Below, piece after piece: positions 37,859-48,600 of a stretch of 64,000 bases of DNA. The DNA lies in assembly GCF_008807015.1 (NCBI RefSeq), contig NZ_CP031700.1:434001-498000 (forward strand). Direction: 5' to 3'. Below the pieces are notes generated by a model that saw only the letters and a list, made by a program, of their open reading frames with translations, was not told where the DNA came from and made no database searches. This DNA comes from Neisseria zalophi (lineage in GTDB: Bacteria > Pseudomonadota > Gammaproteobacteria > Burkholderiales > Neisseriaceae). Made by a program: the position numbers and the translations under genes. Positions within the stretch are counted from its first letter, which is position 1. Each line of letters opens with the position of its first letter.

Positions 37859-38779
37859 ATGTTCCGATTTATTATCCGCCGCATACTGGAAGCCATTCCC
37901 ACGCTGCTGGTATTGATTACGGTGTCTTTTTTTATGATGCGGCTGGCTCCGGGCAGCCCGTTTACCGGCGAGCGCAACCTGCCGCCGGCGGTATTGGCCA
38001 ATATCGAAGCCAAATATCACCTCAACGATCCCATCTGGCTGCAATATGCCGACTATCTCAAGCAATTGGCGCACGGCGATTTCGGCCCTTCTTTCAAATA
38101 TAAAGACTATACCGTGAACGAACTGCTGTCGCAGGCGTTTCCCGTGTCGCTCGAAATCGGTTTTTATGCGTTTGTGATTGCATTTGTGGTGGGGGTGTCG
38201 CTCGGGGTGTTGGCGGCGTTAAAGCAGAATTCATGGCTGGATTACATCACGATGGGCGTGGCCATGACGGGGGTGGTGATTCCCAGCTTTGTGAAAGCGC
38301 CGTTGCTGGTGTTGGTGTTTGGGGTGTGGCTGAAATGGCTGCCGGCCGGCGGTTGGAACGGCGGTGCGTTGCCCAATCTGGTGTTGCCGGTGGCGGCTTT
38401 GGCCTTTGCCTATATTTCCAGCATCGCACGGATTACGCGCGGTTCGATGATTGAAGTGATGAACAGCCCGTTTATCCGCACCGCCCGCGCCAAAGGTTTG
38501 TCTACCCGCTATATTGTTTGGAAACACGCTTTGCGCCCGGCCATGCTGCCGGTGATTTCCTATCTAGGCCCCGCTTTTGTGGGCATTATTACCGGCTCGA
38601 TTGTGATTGAAACCATTTTCGGCCTGCCCGGTATCGGCCAGCTTTTTGTAAACGGTGCACTCAACCGCGATTACGGCATGGTGTTGAGCCTAACCATTTT
38701 GGTGGGCGTGCTCACGATTGTCTTTAATATGGTGGTCGATATTCTTTATGCGGTTATCGACCCGAAAATCCGGTATTAA
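37859..38779 (+). CDS. oppB: Oligopeptide ABC transporter permease OppB
   Basis: Inner-membrane permease, 306 residues from ATG 37859, with six predicted helices. Starting FRFIIRRILEAIPTLLVLIT it has the usual OppB N-terminus, and the EAA-type cytoplasmic loop RTARAKGLSTRYIVWKHALR that contacts the ATPases. The C-terminus has GIGQLFVNGALNRDYGMVL. AAGG lies six bases before the ATG; a longer frame to 37799 is not supported by the family. Confidence 0.95.
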   Translation: MFRFIIRRILEAIPTLLVLITVSFFMMRLAPGSPFTGERNLPPAVLANIEAKYHLNDPIWLQYADYLKQLAHGDFGPSFKYKDYTVNELLSQAFPVSLEIGFYAFVIAFVVGVSLGVLAALKQNSWLDYITMGVAMTGVVIPSFVKAPLLVLVFGVWLKWLPAGGWNGGALPNLVLPVAALAFAYISSIARITRGSMIEVMNSPFIRTARAKGLSTRYIVWKHALRPAMLPVISYLGPAFVGIITGSIVIETIFGLPGIGQLFVNGALNRDYGMVLSLTILVGVLTIVFNMVVDILYAVIDPKIRY

Positions 38780-38788
38780 TAATGAATC

Positions 38789-38817
38789 AGGCCGTCTGAA
38801 AAGTTTTCAGACGGCCT
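38789..38817 (+). terminator. DUS-pair hairpin between oppB and oppC
   Basis: AGGCCGTCTGAA at 38789-38800 pairs with 38806-38817. It lies inside an operon and is followed by CTGCC, not T, so it probably attenuates at most. Confidence 0.6.
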
Positions 38818-38857
38818 CTGCCGTATACGAAAAATAATATTGTTTAAAGGCACAACC

Positions 38858-39772
38858 ATGATGTTCAAAAAAAAGCAGGCCGCCGCATTGGCTGTCGCAC
38901 TCGACAGCGCCGCGCCCGATATTAAAGGCCGCAGCTTGTGGCAGGATGCGTGGCGGCGTTTCCGCCGCAACCGCGCCGCTTTGGCCAGCGGCCTGATTCT
39001 GCTGTTTATCTGTTTGTTTGTCATTATCGTGCCGCTGTTGGCACCTTTTGCCTACGACTATACCGACTGGGGCTCGATGCAGTCGCCGCCGTCGTTTGAA
39101 AACCAACATTATTTCGGCACCGATTCGCTCGGGCGCGATTTGCTCACCCGTGTGGCTATCGGCGGGCGCATTTCGCTGATGGTCGGCATTGCCGGCGCGT
39201 GGGTGGCAGTGTTGATTGGTGTGGTTTACGGGGCGGTGTCGGGGTTTTTCGGCGGCAAAACCGATATGCTGATGATGCGCTTTTTGGAAATTCTCAATGC
39301 TTTTCCGTTTATGTTTTTTGTGATTTTGCTGGTAACGTTTTTCGGCCGTAACCTTGCGTTTATTTTTGTGGCCATCGGCATGGTGTCGTGGCTGGATGTG
39401 GCGCGGATTGTGCGCGGGCAGACTTTAAGCCTGAAGCGTAAAGAATTTATCGAAGCGGCGCATGTGGGCGGGGTGTCGGATATCCGAATTGTGTTCCGCC
39501 ATATTGTGCCGAATGTGTTGGGGGTGGTTGTTGTGTATGCTTCGCTGCTGGTGCCGGGCATGATTTTGTTTGAATCGTTTCTGAGCTTTTTGGGCTTGGG
39601 GGTGCAAGAGCCGATGACCAGCTGGGGCGCATTATTACAAGACGGCGCCAATACCATGCAGATTGCGCCGTGGCAGTTGTTGGTGCCGGCCGTGTTTTTA
39701 GTGGTAACCCTGTTTTGCTTCAACTTTATCGGCGACGGCCTGCGCGACGCGCTCGACCCGAAAGACCGCTAA
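38858..39772 (+). CDS. oppC: Oligopeptide ABC transporter permease OppC
   Basis: Second inner-membrane permease, 304 residues from ATG 38858 (the next codon is also ATG). AAAGG lies seven bases upstream. An N-terminal cytoplasmic segment is followed by a first helix LASGLILLFICLFVIIVPLL, then HYFGTDSLGRDLLTRV and the EAA loop KRKEFIEAAHVGGVSDIRI. The C-terminus FNFIGDGLRDALDPKDR is typical. It pairs with OppB to form the channel. Confidence 0.95.
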   Translation: MMFKKKQAAALAVALDSAAPDIKGRSLWQDAWRRFRRNRAALASGLILLFICLFVIIVPLLAPFAYDYTDWGSMQSPPSFENQHYFGTDSLGRDLLTRVAIGGRISLMVGIAGAWVAVLIGVVYGAVSGFFGGKTDMLMMRFLEILNAFPFMFFVILLVTFFGRNLAFIFVAIGMVSWLDVARIVRGQTLSLKRKEFIEAAHVGGVSDIRIVFRHIVPNVLGVVVVYASLLVPGMILFESFLSFLGLGVQEPMTSWGALLQDGANTMQIAPWQLLVPAVFLVVTLFCFNFIGDGLRDALDPKDR

Positions 39773-39845
39773 ATTCCTCAATATTATGTTTTCAGACGGC
39801 CTTTTAGCTTTTTAAAAGATAAGGCCGTCTGAACAGGAAAACCGA

Positions 39846-40832
39846 ATGAACACACCATTATTACAAGTCGAAAATCTGGAAGTGCGGTTTCAAACCGAAG
39901 ACGGATTGGTGACCGCCGTCAATAAATTAAACTTCGATTTATACGAAGGCGAAACCTTGGGGATTGTCGGCGAATCCGGCTCGGGCAAATCGCAAACCGC
40001 TTTTGCCATGATGGGGTTGTTGGCCAAAAACGGTAAGGCGGAAGGGGTTGTGCGTTTCAACGGCGACAATATTCTCGGCCTGCCCGAAAAAGCGTTGAAC
40101 GCCATCCGCGCCCGCCAAATCGCCATGATTTTCCAAGACCCGATGACTTCGCTCAATCCTTATATGCGGGTAGGCGACCAGCTCGCCGAAGTGCTGCGCC
40201 TGCATAAAGGCATGGGCAAGGCCGAAGCTTGGGCGGAATCGGTACGCATGCTTGAAGCGGTGAAAATCCCCGAAGCGCAAAAGCGCATCAAAATGTATCC
40301 GCACGAATTTTCCGGCGGTATGCGCCAGCGTGTGATGATTGCCATGGCCTTGTTGTGCCGCCCAAAACTGCTAATTGCCGACGAACCGACCACGGCGCTG
40401 GATGTTACCGTACAGGCGCAAATTATGACCCTGCTCGAAGAATTAAAACGCGATTTCGGTACCACGATTATTATGATTACCCACGATTTGGGTGTGGTTG
40501 CCGGTATTTGCGACCAAGTGCTGGTGATGTATGCCGGCCGCACGATGGAATACGGCGGTGTCGATGATATTTTCTACCGTCCGTCTCATCCCTATACCAT
40601 CGGCCTGCTCGGTGCCGTGCCGCGTTTGGACGGCGATTCCGATATTTTACCAACCATACCCGGCAATCCGCCCAACCTGTCGCATCTGCCTGCGGGTTGC
40701 CCGTTTCAAGAGCGTTGCGCTTATGTGGCAGACATCTGCCGCCATGAAGAGCCAATATTGACGACATGGGCAGGGCAGCGCAAACGTGCCTGCCATAGGC
40801 CGTCTGAAACTTTAGAAGGAGTACGGGCATGA
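39846..40832 (+). CDS. oppD: Oligopeptide ABC transporter ATP-binding protein OppD
   Basis: First ATPase of the importer, 328 residues. Walker A GESGSGKS is at residues 43-50, the signature FSGGMRQRV precedes Walker [13 protein letters not shown], and the H-loop is MITHDLGVV. The C-terminal extension with [14 protein letters not shown] matches the Opp/Dpp cluster-binding Cys-rich tail. A DUS pair precedes it after oppC. Its stop overlaps the oppF start as ATGA. Confidence 0.95.
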   Translation: MNTPLLQVENLEVRFQTEDGLVTAVNKLNFDLYEGETLGIVGESGSGKSQTAFAMMGLLAKNGKAEGVVRFNGDNILGLPEKALNAIRARQIAMIFQDPMTSLNPYMRVGDQLAEVLRLHKGMGKAEAWAESVRMLEAVKIPEAQKRIKMYPHEFSGGMRQRVMIAMALLCRPKLLIADEPTTALDVTVQAQIMTLLEELKRDFGTTIIMITHDLGVVAGICDQVLVMYAGRTMEYGGVDDIFYRPSHPYTIGLLGAVPRLDGDSDILPTIPGNPPNLSHLPAGCPFQERCAYVADICRHEEPILTTWAGQRKRACHRPSETLEGVRA

Positions 40833-41815
40833 GCGAAACCCTGTTATCGGTACGCGATTTAAAAGTAAGCTTCGATGTTAAACCCGATAATGCTTGGTTT
40901 TGGCAAAAACCGGCGGCGTTAAAAGCGGTGGACGGCGTATCGTTTGATTTGAAAGCCGGCGAAACGCTCGGCATTGTTGGTGAATCCGGCTGCGGCAAAT
41001 CCACGCTTGCCCGTGCCGTTATCGGGTTGGTGAAAGCCAAAAGCGGCAGTATTTTATGGGAAAACGAAGAGTTAACCACGCTTTCGGCCAAGGCTTTACG
41101 CGAAAAACGGCGTGAAATCCAAATGATATTCCAAGATCCGCTGGCGTCGCTCAATCCGCGTATGACCATCGGCGAAATCATTGCCGAGCCGCTGAAAACG
41201 TTTCATCCGCAATACGGCAAAGCTGAAACCGAGCGGCTGGTTAAAGAAATGATGATAAAAGTCGGCCTGCTGCCCGATTTAATCAACCGTTATCCGCATG
41301 AGTTTTCAGGCGGCCAGTGCCAGCGTATCGGCATTGCCCGTGCGCTGATACTGAAGCCTAAGCTGATTATTTGCGACGAACCCGTATCGGCATTGGATGT
41401 ATCCATACAAGCGCAAGTAGTCAACCTGCTCAAAGCGGTACAACAAGAAATGGGGCTGACGCTGATTTTTATCGCCCACGATTTATCGGTGGTAAAACAC
41501 ATTTCCGACCGGGTGTTGGTAATGTATTTGGGCAATGCCGTTGAGTTGGGCACTGATAGCGAAGTTTACGGGCGGCCCGCCCATCCCTATACCCGCGCAC
41601 TGATGTCGGCCGTGCCGCTGCCCGATCCGGAAGCCGAGCGCAATAAGGTGATACAGCTTTTGCCCGGCGACCTGCCCAGTCCGATAAATCCGCCCAGCGG
41701 TTGCGTTTTCCGTACCCGCTGTCCGCAAGCCGACGGCGATTGTGCACAAAGCCGGCCGCAATGGTTGGGGCAGGGCACCCACTTCACGGCTTGTTTGAAA
41801 AACAAAGCGGCGTAG
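40829..41815 (+). CDS. oppF: Oligopeptide ABC transporter ATP-binding protein OppF
   Basis: Second ATPase, 328 residues. Walker A GESGCGKS at residues 51-58, signature [15 protein letters not shown], Walker [13 protein letters not shown], and FIAHDLSVV. The C-terminal tail [14 protein letters not shown] has the family cysteines. It is translationally coupled to oppD. It ends the oppABCDF unit; an uptake sequence follows about 18 bases after the stop. Confidence 0.95.
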   Translation: MSETLLSVRDLKVSFDVKPDNAWFWQKPAALKAVDGVSFDLKAGETLGIVGESGCGKSTLARAVIGLVKAKSGSILWENEELTTLSAKALREKRREIQMIFQDPLASLNPRMTIGEIIAEPLKTFHPQYGKAETERLVKEMMIKVGLLPDLINRYPHEFSGGQCQRIGIARALILKPKLIICDEPVSALDVSIQAQVVNLLKAVQQEMGLTLIFIAHDLSVVKHISDRVLVMYLGNAVELGTDSEVYGRPAHPYTRALMSAVPLPDPEAERNKVIQLLPGDLPSPINPPSGCVFRTRCPQADGDCAQSRPQWLGQGTHFTACLKNKAA

Positions 41816-42189
41816 CAAACGGCGGCAAACAGGCCGTCTGAAAATATACGCATCCTTAACCACAAGCTTTCAATACAGGCGGAATCTATCCGCCTGTCTC
41901 TATATTCATTATTCATTCAGATAAAACCACCAATATATCAATCCGCGCTTAAACCCAACGGTATAGGCCGTCTGAAACCGTTCAAATACTATTTATAGCG
42001 TACTTTTTTGAAACCCATCGACTGGAAAATGGATTACGGGAAGTGGGGAAGTAGCCGCGTACAGCCGCACCGTATTTCAGACGGCCTCCGTTCTGCTATG
42101 GATTTATTACCAATAGGATGGAACAATTTCAGATAATGGCTATCGTGATAGTTTAAGAAAAATGTTAATTTATTTTAAGTTGATGTAAT

Positions 42190-42217
42190 AGGCCGTCTGA
42201 ATGTTTTCAGACGGCCT
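42190..42217. repeat. Inverted DUS pair upstream of the adhesin
   Basis: AGGCCGTCTGAA at 42190-42201 and complement at 42206-42217. It could end transcription coming from oppF. Confidence 0.8.
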
Positions 42218-42527
42218 GTTATATCAATTGAGGGGTATAAATTCTAACTTTCCAAATGAATAAACTTATCTATTTGGTTTTTAATTGTTATTTTCGATTT
42301 TTATGGTTTCTATAAAAATATTAATTGTGAAAATTATTATTAAAAATAAAATTAGGCATATAAATTGCATGTAATTAAATATACTTATTTTTAATTATTG
42401 TAAAAGATAGTTTTGAAAACACAATGATATATTCATAAATAGATGATTTTTTTAACAAATATAATTAATATAATTTTATTTATTATATTTTTATAAATTA
42501 TCTTTTAAGACATATTTTGTGTATAAG

Positions 42528-42542
42528 TGACAATAATTGTCA
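42528..42542. promoter_or_regulatory. Palindrome upstream of the adhesin start
   Basis: TGACAATAATTGTCA is a perfect 15-base palindrome (7-base arms, 1 central base), 75 bases before ATG 42618. Its dyad form suits a regulator site; the regulator is unknown. Confidence 0.5.
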
Positions 42543-42617
42543 GTTTTATAGTACATAAAGTGACCGTTTTAAATAACCGGGAAAAGATGACAGTCTTTAA
42601 TCACAGAGAGAAAAACC

Positions 42618-45600
42618 ATGAATAAAAGTTATCGTAGTATTTGGAATGAATCATTAGGCGCATGGGTTGCGGTTTCTGAAATTGAAAACGCTAAAGGAAA
42701 GCCCGCAGGCAGTCGGATGGAAGGTGCTGCCCGTAAAGGCGGAAGCATAGGATTAAAAGCCACCTTGCGCATGATTCCGTTTATGTTGTTGGCCATGGGT
42801 AGCCAAGCTTTTGCAGCCAATACGAATGTTTATTTTAATGATGGTAATGATAATACCTGTGTGTATGTTAATGAAAATGGTGGTAGTTCAAATATTGCAT
42901 TGCAAAGCAATAATGCTAATTGTAGTCCGTCTAATAAAACAACTCAAACAGACCATGCATTGTTTTACAAGCAAGATGGCAAAGTTGGTTTGACTATGAG
43001 TGGTCAGCTTCATGTGACCAGTGGTGAGATTGGTTTGGGTGGAGCGCCGAATAATAATGGTAAATTTGTTATCGGTTCGGAACCAACATTAGCTGAAAAG
43101 GCAAATAATGGTAAGGGTTCAATTGCTATTGGTGCCAGTAATAGTACAGCGACCAAAGCATCGGGATCGGATAGTCTCGCGATTGGTAACGGTTCAGAAA
43201 GCTCTGGTGAGCAAGCAATCACATTGGGGCGTAGGAATATTGCCAGTGCGGAAAATGCCATAGCTGCTGGTATTGAGTCTCAGGCAAAAGGAACCAACAG
43301 TATTGCAATGGGTAATAAGTCTCGCGCAGGGGTCAATAAGGCGGGTGAGACTCAGGCTGGTTTAAGAAACGATGTGGCAATTGGTAACGGCACAGTGGCC
43401 TATGGCGGCAGTACGGTTGCTTTGGGTAACGATGCAAATACGTCTAGTCAAAGTGCCATTGCGATCGGTGACGGTGCTTCGGCAAGAGGGGGTCGTACGA
43501 TAGCAGTGGGTAATGGTGCCAATTCCACAGGAACAGAAGCAATTGCCGTGGGTATTGCTGCGAAATCCCATGCGTGGCGTACGATTGCCCAAGGGGCGGC
43601 TACAGAGGCTACTGCAGATGAGGCTATTGCTATTGGTAATTCCACTAGAGCGACTGACGTGAAAACAACAGCTGTCGGTTCGTCTGCCAATGCGAGCGAT
43701 GCAAGGGCTTCTGCATTTGGTTCGGAGTCTTTGGCTTCTGGCGAGAGAGCTCTAGCAGCAGGTTTTGCTGCTCGAGCCACCGCATTCAAATCTGTTGCTT
43801 TAGGAGGTGGGGCTAACTCAGAAAATTCTTTTTCAACAGCTTTAGGTAATGAAGCGCATGCAGAAGGAAATAAATCAGTAGCATTGGGTGCATTTGCCCA
43901 TGCATTAGGTAATCAAAGCGTAGCATTAGGCAGTGGAAATACTGGTGGTGCAGGTGCAAATGCAGAAGGTGACCAATCTATAGCAATAGGTGGAAATGTT
44001 AACGCAGAAGGTAATTCAAGTATTGCTATTGGTGGCGATGACTTAGATAAGATTGCTACTGAAAATCCAACGGCAGCTGAGAAATTAAGAAGTTTAACTG
44101 GTGTAGAAATTAAAGAAAAAGAATATTTTAATACCAGGTCTCAAGGTGATGCTTCTGTCGCTATAGGAGTGAAGACAGTTGCATCGGGACATTTATCTAC
44201 AGCTTTTGGTACTTTCTCGGAATCGTCCGGTATTGCATCTGTTGCTTTGGGCATTGGTTCTAAAGCAACAAAAGATGGCTCTGTTGCTTTGGGTGCGGGC
44301 TCGAAAACAGATGGAACGGCACAGTATTTTCCGGAGGCTACGGTCAAAACTCTGGATGAGACAGGTGCTGAAGATGGTGGCGAAGTTACTTATACAGGTT
44401 TCGCAGGCGGAGCAAGGGTCGGTGAAGGAGATCAGGTTTCGGTTGGTTCCGCAGGCTATGAGCGCCAAATTAAAAATGTTGCACCAGGTGCAATTAATAA
44501 AAATTCTACAGATGCTATTAATGGTTCGCAATTAGCTGCTATTGTCGGAAAAGGACAATACCAAACGCAAAATTATTTTCATGTCAATGAAGCCAATCCA
44601 AATCAGGGAGCAGGAAATCCTACAACCAATTTCGGGAAAATCCGTGATAAAGCGGGAGCTTTGGGCGAGTATGCTTTAACCGCAGGTGTCAATGCGGTAG
44701 CTCGGGGAAGTGAAGCAATATCTTTAGGTCATAGTTCGACCGCGGCAGGCTTGAATAGTGTTGCTTTAGGTAGAGAATCAAACGCTCATGTAGAAGATGG
44801 TATAGCTATCGGTTATCAGGCACAAACAAACGATGACATTCCTCTTACGCCTAATAATGCTGATTCGTATATCGGTTCGATTGCCATCGGCCGTAACTCA
44901 CATACATCAGGAAAAGCGGCCGTTGCAATGGGTCTGAATACTAAAGCTTACGGACGCGGAGCTGTTGCTATCGGTGACTATGCAAATGCCACTTCAACAG
45001 GGCAGGCTATTGCTTTGGGTGCCGGCTCAGTCTCTAAAGGCGTCGGTTCGATAGCGATAGGTTCTGGTTCGAATACATCAAAAACTTTATCTGTGATTAT
45101 CGGTAGTGGTACTCAAGCTACTGTAGAACGGGCTGTAGCATTAGGCGCGTCAAGTGTTGCCGATGTAGCAGGTGGTCAGGAAGGTGTGGATCCGCTAGGA
45201 ACAGATGTAGCTAAAAACAATAGCACATGGACGGCGACAACCTCTGCCGTATCCGTAGGTAAAGGTACTGAGATAACTCGCCAGATTACCAGTGTGGCAG
45301 CTGGTACTAAAGACACCGATGCGGTCAATGTGGCTCAATTAAAAGCTGCAGGTTTTAAACTGAATACTACTTCTTCTAACGGTGGAGAAGTATCCGGTCA
45401 AGGGGAAGAAAAGGTACAGAATGGTGAGACAGTCACTATTGATGCCGGTAAAAATATTAAGATTACTCAAAATCAAAAGAAAATTTCCGTTGCAACTAAA
45501 GACGTGGTTGAGTTTGACAAGGTAACGGCAGGTAACACCGTACTTGATGATTCGGGTGTATCAGTAGGCGGAAACGTTTATGTGAGCGATGCCGGATTGA

Positions 45601-48600
45601 ATGCCAACAATAAAGCATTGAAAGACGTAGCGGCGGGTAAAGACGGAAAAGATGCGGTCAACGTATCGCAACTGAATCCTCTTGCTGAAGCGCTGGGTAC
45701 GGAAATCGATCAGGCAACCGGTACCATCAACAAACCGTCGTTTGTGGTAAGCAAAGCCGATGGCGGTCAATATGATGCGGCACCGACGCTTCAGGAAGCT
45801 TTTGACCATGTAGGCACCGAAATTCGTAAACCGATTACTTTTGCCGGTAATAGCGGGAATACCACCAAAAAGCTGGGAGAAAGCCTGACAATTCAAGGCG
45901 GCCTGGATAATAGTGCGGCCGCATCGGACAAAAACCTCCGCACCAAAGTGGAAAACGGAGTGATGAGTATCGAGTTGGCGGAAAGCCCGAAATTCGGTAA
46001 TGTCACAATCAACAATGACGGTAAGATTACCGGTTTGGCGAATGGTGAAGCACCGACTGATGCGGTAAACAGAAGTCAGCTGGATGCAGCGGCAGCGAAG
46101 GCGGCGAACAAAGTCGAAGCCGGTAAAAACATTACTGTGGATGAGACGCCCAATAAAGACGGTAGCACTACTTATACCGTTAAAACCAAAGATATAGTTG
46201 AATTCGACAAGGTAACAGCAGGTAACACCGTACTTGATGATTCGGGTGTGTCAGTAGACGGAAACGTTTATATCAGCGATGCCGGATTGAATGCGAACGA
46301 CAAAGTAATCGGCAATGTAGCGGCAGGTAAAGGCGGAAAAGATGTGGTGAACGTATCGCAACTGAATCCTCTTGCCGAAGCGCTGGGTACGGAAATCGAT
46401 CCGACTACAGGAGAGGTTGCAGCCCCGTTATTTGTGGTTACTAAAGCAGACGGTAGCAAATATGATGGCACACCGACTATTCAGGGTGCATTGAATAATA
46501 TCGGCACTGAGATTCAGAACCCGATTACCTTCGTCGGTGATGATGAAGCGAATAAGTTCGATCGTAAGTTGGGCAGCCAAGTCAACTTGAAAGGCGGCGC
46601 CGACAAAACCAAACTGAGCGATAATAATATCGGTGTGGTATCCAATGGTACAGATCGTTTGGATATTAAACTATCTAAAGAATTGAAAGAACTGACCAGT
46701 GCCGATTTTGTTGATCAGGCAGGTAACCGCAGCACATTAAATGGTGACGGTATCACTATTAATCCAGCCAATAATGGTACGCCGGTAAGCTTGACTTCAA
46801 GCGGTTTGAACAACGGTAATAATGTGCTTTCCGGCGTAGCAGAAGGTGTGAACAATACTGATGCAGTCAATAAGGCTCAATTGGATAAAGCGGCAGCGAA
46901 AGCAGCCAATAAAGTTGCGGCTGGTAAAAACATTGAAGTGGAAGATGCAGCCAATCCGGATGGTAGCACCACTTATACTGTTAAGACAAAAGATGAAGTC
47001 GAGTTTAACCGAGTAACGTTGGGCGATACGGTTATCGATAAAAACAGCGGCGATATTGTTGGTCTGAAAAACACCGACTTGGGCGGTGATACCTTTGCTA
47101 AAAACAAACGTGCGGCAACCGAAGAGCAGTTGAACGCTGCTCAGGATAATCTGAAAACCATTTTGGGCGGTAATGCAGCTAATGATAAAGGTAAAATCAC
47201 AACGACCGATATCGGTGGTACCGGTGCGAACACTATTCATGATGCCATTAAATCAGTACGCGAAACAGCCAATACCGGTTGGAATCTGACTGCACAAGGC
47301 CAGAATAAAAGCAATGTGGCACCGGGTGATACGGTTGATTTGAGTAACGAAGATGGCAATATCGTCATTACCAAAAAAGTGGATAGCGAAGATATTACTT
47401 TTGATTTGGCTAAAGACATTAAAGTAGACAGTCTGGCAGCAGGCGATACTGTATTGAATAAAGACGGTGTGAAAGTCGGCAACAATACCGCACTAACTTC
47501 AGACGGCCTGAAAATAGGTACGGATAACGGTACTAAAGCTCCCGTAGTGTTAAATGCAGACGGTCTGAATAATGGTAATAATGCCATTACCAATGTGGCT
47601 GCTGGTAAAAATAATACCGATGCGGTTAACGTATCCCAACTGACGCCTGTGGCTAAGGCTTTGGGTATGAGCTTTGATGTGGCAAACGGTACAGTTAGTG
47701 CACCTTCGTTTGTGGTTACCAAAGCAGACGGCAGCAAATATGATGGCACACCGACTATTCAGGGTGCATTGAATAATATCGGCACTGAGATTCAGAACCC
47801 GATTACTTTCGTCGGTGATGATGAAGCGAATAAGTTCGATCGTAAGTTGGGCAGCCAAGTCAACTTGAAAGGCGGCGCCGACAAAACCAAACTGAGCGAT
47901 AATAATATCGGTGTGGTATCCAATGGTACAGATCGTTTGGATATTAAACTATCTAAAGAATTGAAAGAACTGACCAGTGCCGATTTTGTTGATCAGGCAG
48001 GTAACCGCAGCACATTAAATGGTGACGGTATCACTATTAATCCAGCCAATAATGGTACGCCGGTAAGCTTGACTTCAAGCGGTTTGAACAACGGTAATAA
48101 TGTGCTTTCCGGCGTAGCAGAAGGTGTGAACAATACTGATGCAGTCAATAAGGCTCAATTGGATAAAGCGGCAGCGAAAGCAGCCAATAAAGTTGCGGCT
48201 GGTAAAAACATTGAAGTGGAAGATGCAGCCAATCCGGATGGTAGCACCACTTATACTGTTAAGACAAAAGATGAAGTCGAGTTTAACCGAGTAACGTTGG
48301 GCGATACGGTTATCGATAAAAACAGCGGCGATATTGTTGGTCTGAAAAACACCGACTTGGGCGGTGATACCTTTGCTAAAAACAAACGTGCGGCAACCGA
48401 AGAGCAGTTGAACGCTGCTCAGGATAATCTGAAAACCGTTTTAGGCGGTAATGCAAAAAATACCAACGGTAATATCACTATAGATGATATCGGCGGTACC
48501 GGTGCGGGCAATATCAATGACGCGATTAAATCAGTACGCGAAACAGCCAATGCCGGTTGGAATCTGACAGCCGAAGGTAAAAACAGCAGTAATGTTGCGG

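Larger units (their letters stand above)
41816..42617. other. Long AT-rich region upstream of the adhesin
   Basis: About 800 bases without a supported gene. The left part holds uptake sequences, including an inverted pair at 42190-42217. From about 42240 to 42600 the sequence is extremely AT-rich (long A/T runs), as is common for promoters of variable surface genes and for binding sites of H-NS-like or IHF-type proteins. The adhesin promoter must be near its right end. Confidence 0.6.

Noticed and set aside
41816..42617. Insertion sequence or phage remnant upstream of the adhesin
   Set aside because: No transposase fragment, terminal repeats or integrase; only AT-rich sequence and uptake sequences.
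47237..47749. 170-residue minus-strand frame inside the adhesin
   Set aside because: A shadow of the repetitive coding strand; several similar antisense frames recur in each stalk repeat and none has family features or a start signal.
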